A stretch of DNA of 6,126 nucleotides from Actinomycetes bacterium (GTDB taxonomy: Bacteria > Actinomycetota > Actinomycetes > S36-B12). Positions 5,054 to 6,126 of the stretch are shown here, in pieces; within the stretch, counting starts at the first letter, position 1; each line of letters starts with the position of its first letter. Position numbers and translations under genes: made by a program. Below the pieces are notes generated by a model, which saw only the letters and a list, made by a program, of their open reading frames with translations, had not been told where the DNA came from and searched no databases. The stretch spans positions 1 through 6,126 of the forward strand of contig JAUHZW010000131.1 in assembly GCA_030425745.1 (NCBI GenBank), written 5' to 3'.

Positions 5054-5791
5054 TCACTCCTCGTCTTCGAGTCGGCCGGGCTTGAGCAGGATGCGGTCGG
5101 GGATGCCGACTTTGCCGATGTCGTGCAGGGGTGCATACAGGAACACGGCTTCGACGAACTCGTCGTCGAGGTCCAGCGGCTCGACGAGGCCGCGGGCGAT
5201 GATCCGGGCGTAGCGGGCCATGCGCGCCAGATGGGCGCCGGTCTCGACGTCGCGGAACTCGGCGAAGTCCCGAGCGACGTGGATGGTGCCGACGACCGCC
5301 TGGACGGCGGCCATCTCTCCGGCGATGGTGCCGGCAATGAGCTGGCAGTACAGGATCAGGTCACGCTGCAGGTCCGTGCTGAAAACGCCGGTCTCACGGG
5401 CATCGAAGAACACGAATCCGAGAAAGTCCTCGCCCGCGTAGATCGGGACGGTGAAGGAGGACAGGTAGCCCTCGTCACGGACATAGCGCGAGTGCGTGGT
5501 GTCCGTGGGCAGGGAACCGGGGATGTCGTCGATCACCCGGGTCTCACCGGTGCGCGCGAGGGCGGAGAGGGACTCCGAGTCGGACAGCCGGTACTGGTAG
5601 TCGCGGATGGCGAAGCCCTCGGTGCTGTTGATGAAGGTGACGAGGGTGTCGTCCTCGGCGTCGTACAGCGCGACGGCCACGCGGTCGACCCGCGGTGCCA
5701 CGAGCCGCAGGTGCTCATGGAGGTAGGACAGGTAGTCGCTGAGGGTCGACGAGAGCGGTCCGTGACCGCGGGCGTAGAGCGGAACCGACAT
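5054..5791 (-). CDS. N-terminal GAF plus half HD-GYP fragment
   Basis: The 245-residue product runs from ATG 5791 to the in-frame TGA. Residues about 15-165 look like a GAF-type sensor fold: a predicted helix, then strands VAVALYDAEDDTLVTFIN, then SSFTVPIYAGEDFLGFVFFD. Residues 170-245 hold the first part of the HD-GYP domain, with ETGAHLARMARYA (H187) and APLHDIGKVGIPDRILLKPG (H223, D224). No membrane segment or signal peptide is present, so it is cytoplasmic and probably senses a small ligand or redox state. I prefer ATG 5791 because AGGAGG (5801-5796) lies 4 nt upstream; the in-frame ATG at 5896 would place this site inside the gene and add 35 non-conserved residues. On its own this piece lacks the GYP motif and should be inactive. 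Confidence 0.7.
   Translation of the reverse strand: MSVPLYARGHGPLSSTLSDYLSYLHEHLRLVAPRVDRVAVALYDAEDDTLVTFINSTEGFAIRDYQYRLSDSESLSALARTGETRVIDDIPGSLPTDTTHSRYVRDEGYLSSFTVPIYAGEDFLGFVFFDARETGVFSTDLQRDLILYCQLIAGTIAGEMAAVQAVVGTIHVARDFAEFRDVETGAHLARMARYARIIARGLVEPLDLDDEFVEAVFLYAPLHDIGKVGIPDRILLKPGRLEDEE
5057..5062 (-). promoter_or_regulatory. Internal ribosome binding site at the HD-GYP break
   Basis: GAGGAG on the minus strand (5062-5057), encoding the E-E before the TGA, is followed after 9 nt by ATG 5047. The sequence exists because the protein needs acidic residues here, but it would also work as a ribosome binding site for the downstream fragment. Confidence 0.4.
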
Positions 5792-5795
5792 CGCG

Positions 5796-5801
5796 CCTCC
5801 T
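5796..5801 (-). promoter_or_regulatory. Ribosome binding site deciding the GAF-HD-GYP start
   Basis: AGGAGG (5801-5796) followed by cgcg and ATG 5791 matches the arrangement in front of fbiC. It selects ATG 5791 over the in-frame ATG at 5896. Confidence 0.75.
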
Positions 5802-5855
5802 GAGACCCCTCGCGGAGCATCGGGTGATGCACCTGGTGTCAGGCTATGTCGCTCA

Positions 5856-5874
5856 GGCGGCGCCGGGAGCCGCC
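5856..5874 (-). other. Hairpin in the leader of the GAF-HD-GYP gene
   Basis: GGCGGC (5856-5861) and GCCGCC (5869-5874) pair over 6 bp around a 7-nt loop, about 65 nt before the ATG at 5791. It may be part of the preceding terminator region or of the 5' leader. I see no riboswitch consensus, including none for the c-di-GMP riboswitches. Confidence 0.35.
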
Positions 5875-5895
5875 AAAGGTCCTTCTCCCCCGCCA

Positions 5896-5936
5896 CACGG
5901 CCGGTTGTCCGGTCAGTTGTCGTTCAACCGGCCGTG
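5896..5936 (-). terminator. Hairpin overlapping the stop of the right-edge gene
   Basis: On the minus strand CACGGCCGGTTG (5936-5925) pairs perfectly with CAACCGGCCGTG (5907-5896) over 12 bp around a 17-nt loop. The first arm covers the last codons and most of the stop codon of the gene at the right edge. The sequence after it is G-rich with no T run, so termination would depend on the stem alone or on other factors. The loop also repeats GTTG and CAAC, allowing other pairings. Confidence 0.65.
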
Positions 5937-6126
5937 ACGAAGTCGATGAGCTCCTCGACCCGGCCCAGCAGCGTGGGCTCCAGATCCGTGTAGTCCTCCA
6001 CGCGGGCGAGCAGGCGCCCCCAGGCCTGCCCGGTGTCGTCTCCCCAGCCCAGCCGTCGGCAGACCCCGTCCTTCCACGGCTCTCCCCGCGGCACGTCGGG
6101 CCACGCCGCGATGCCGGCGGCGGTGG
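5924..6126 (-). CDS. Unidentified protein, C-terminal 66 residues
   Basis: Only the 3' end of this gene is inside the window; the start lies beyond base 6126. The visible part contains GEPWKDGVCRRLGWGDDTG and then WGRLLARVEDYTDLEPTLLG, ending RVEELIDFVTAG and TGA. Third codon positions are nearly all G or C and amino acid use is balanced, unlike the arginine- and alanine-rich reading of the neighbouring frame over the same bases, so this is the real frame. The end looks helical, with no cysteine pair, membrane segment or catalytic motif that I can recognise, and I assign no function. The 12-bp hairpin at its stop suggests transcription ends here and the GAF-HD-GYP gene has its own promoter. 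Confidence 0.7.
   Translation of the reverse strand, partial: TAAGIAAWPDVPRGEPWKDGVCRRLGWGDDTGQAWGRLLARVEDYTDLEPTLLGRVEELIDFVTAG

Larger units (their letters stand above)
4655..5791 (-). pseudogene. GAF-HD-GYP phosphodiesterase gene split by an in-frame TGA
   Basis: Read through the stop, this frame encodes a 378-position protein with an N-terminal GAF-like sensor part (about residues 15-165) and a C-terminal HD-GYP domain (about 170-365). Such enzymes hydrolyse the second messenger cyclic di-GMP. Codon 246 is TGA (5056-5054) between LLKPGRLEDEE and AIMKTHT. Family members usually read EEWxIMKTHT here, so TGG to TGA by one base change is the simplest history. Frame and spacing are otherwise unbroken and every other motif is intact: H187, HDIGK (223-227), H252, HHE (285-287), GYP (293-295) and ADIFDAL (313-319). 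The metal ligands fall on both sides of the stop, so neither half can form the full site alone. TGA is a normal stop elsewhere in this window. Recent nonsense mutation, sequencing error, stop readthrough and a working two-piece protein all remain possible. Confidence 0.85.

Noticed and set aside
5054..5056. TGA recoded as tryptophan or selenocysteine
   Set aside because: TGA ends the rhodanese, xthA, GMC, HD-GYP C-terminal and right-edge genes in this window, and TGG is used freely for tryptophan, so the code is standard. No selenocysteine insertion hairpin is evident, and the family has Trp, not Cys, at this position.
4685..5803. Plus-strand open frame of 372 codons
   Set aside because: It lies antisense over the GAF-HD-GYP gene, whose motifs are unmistakable on the minus strand. 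Its composition (V, D, G, E, R rich) is typical of a mirror frame.
5792..5896. Extended start of the GAF-HD-GYP gene at ATG 5896
   Set aside because: The added 35 residues look non-coding, the AGGAGG ribosome binding site is just before ATG 5791, and the extension would run into the terminator hairpin of the preceding gene.
5913..6104. Minus-strand frame of 63 codons at the right edge
   Set aside because: It is rich in arginine, alanine and glycine with poor third-position GC. The frame ending at 5924 over the same bases has normal composition and GC-rich third positions.
1..6126. CRISPR arrays, insertion sequences, tRNA, rRNA, defence or phage genes
   Set aside because: I saw no spaced direct repeats, transposase motifs, terminal inverted repeats or cloverleaf structures. 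Composition is even apart from the short AT-rich intergenic island.

Overview
The window comes from a high-GC bacterium, most probably an actinobacterium. Codon third positions are almost all G or C in every real frame. The F420 gene at the left edge carries the CofG and CofH radical SAM halves in one chain (FbiC), a fusion typical of Actinobacteria. Five of the six recognisable genes lie on the minus strand; only one small gene is on the plus strand. I cannot name the genus.

Layout from left to right: (1) 1-1376, minus: fbiC (FO synthase, coenzyme F420 pathway), cut by the window edge at the second radical SAM cysteine motif. (2) 1377-1615: divergent intergenic region with an 80-bp AT-rich island holding several palindromes. 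(3) 1616-1780, plus: a 54-residue unknown protein with a good ribosome binding site, followed by a hairpin terminator shared with the convergent gene. (4) 1894-2202, minus: single-domain rhodanese, preceded by a near-perfect CsoR/CstR-type operator, TATACCCC-GG-GGGGTATA. (5) 2280-3095 and 3092-4603, minus: exonuclease III (xthA) translationally coupled through an ATGA overlap to an upstream FAD-dependent GMC oxidoreductase with an unusual cysteine cluster. (6) 4655-5791, minus: a GAF-HD-GYP cyclic-di-GMP phosphodiesterase gene interrupted by one in-frame TGA, exactly where the family usually has tryptophan. (7) 5924-6126, minus: the last 66 residues of an unidentified protein, with a terminator hairpin overlapping its stop codon.

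The genes do not form one pathway. They read as ordinary core or peripheral metabolism: F420 cofactor synthesis, sulfane-sulfur handling, base excision repair, alcohol or sugar oxidation and c-di-GMP turnover. I found no mobile element, tRNA, rRNA or CRISPR array, and no evidence for a wholly new system. The strongest points for a second look are the split HD-GYP gene with its internal ribosome binding site, the CsoR/CstR-like operator in front of the rhodanese, and the palindrome-rich fbiC/small-gene intergenic region.
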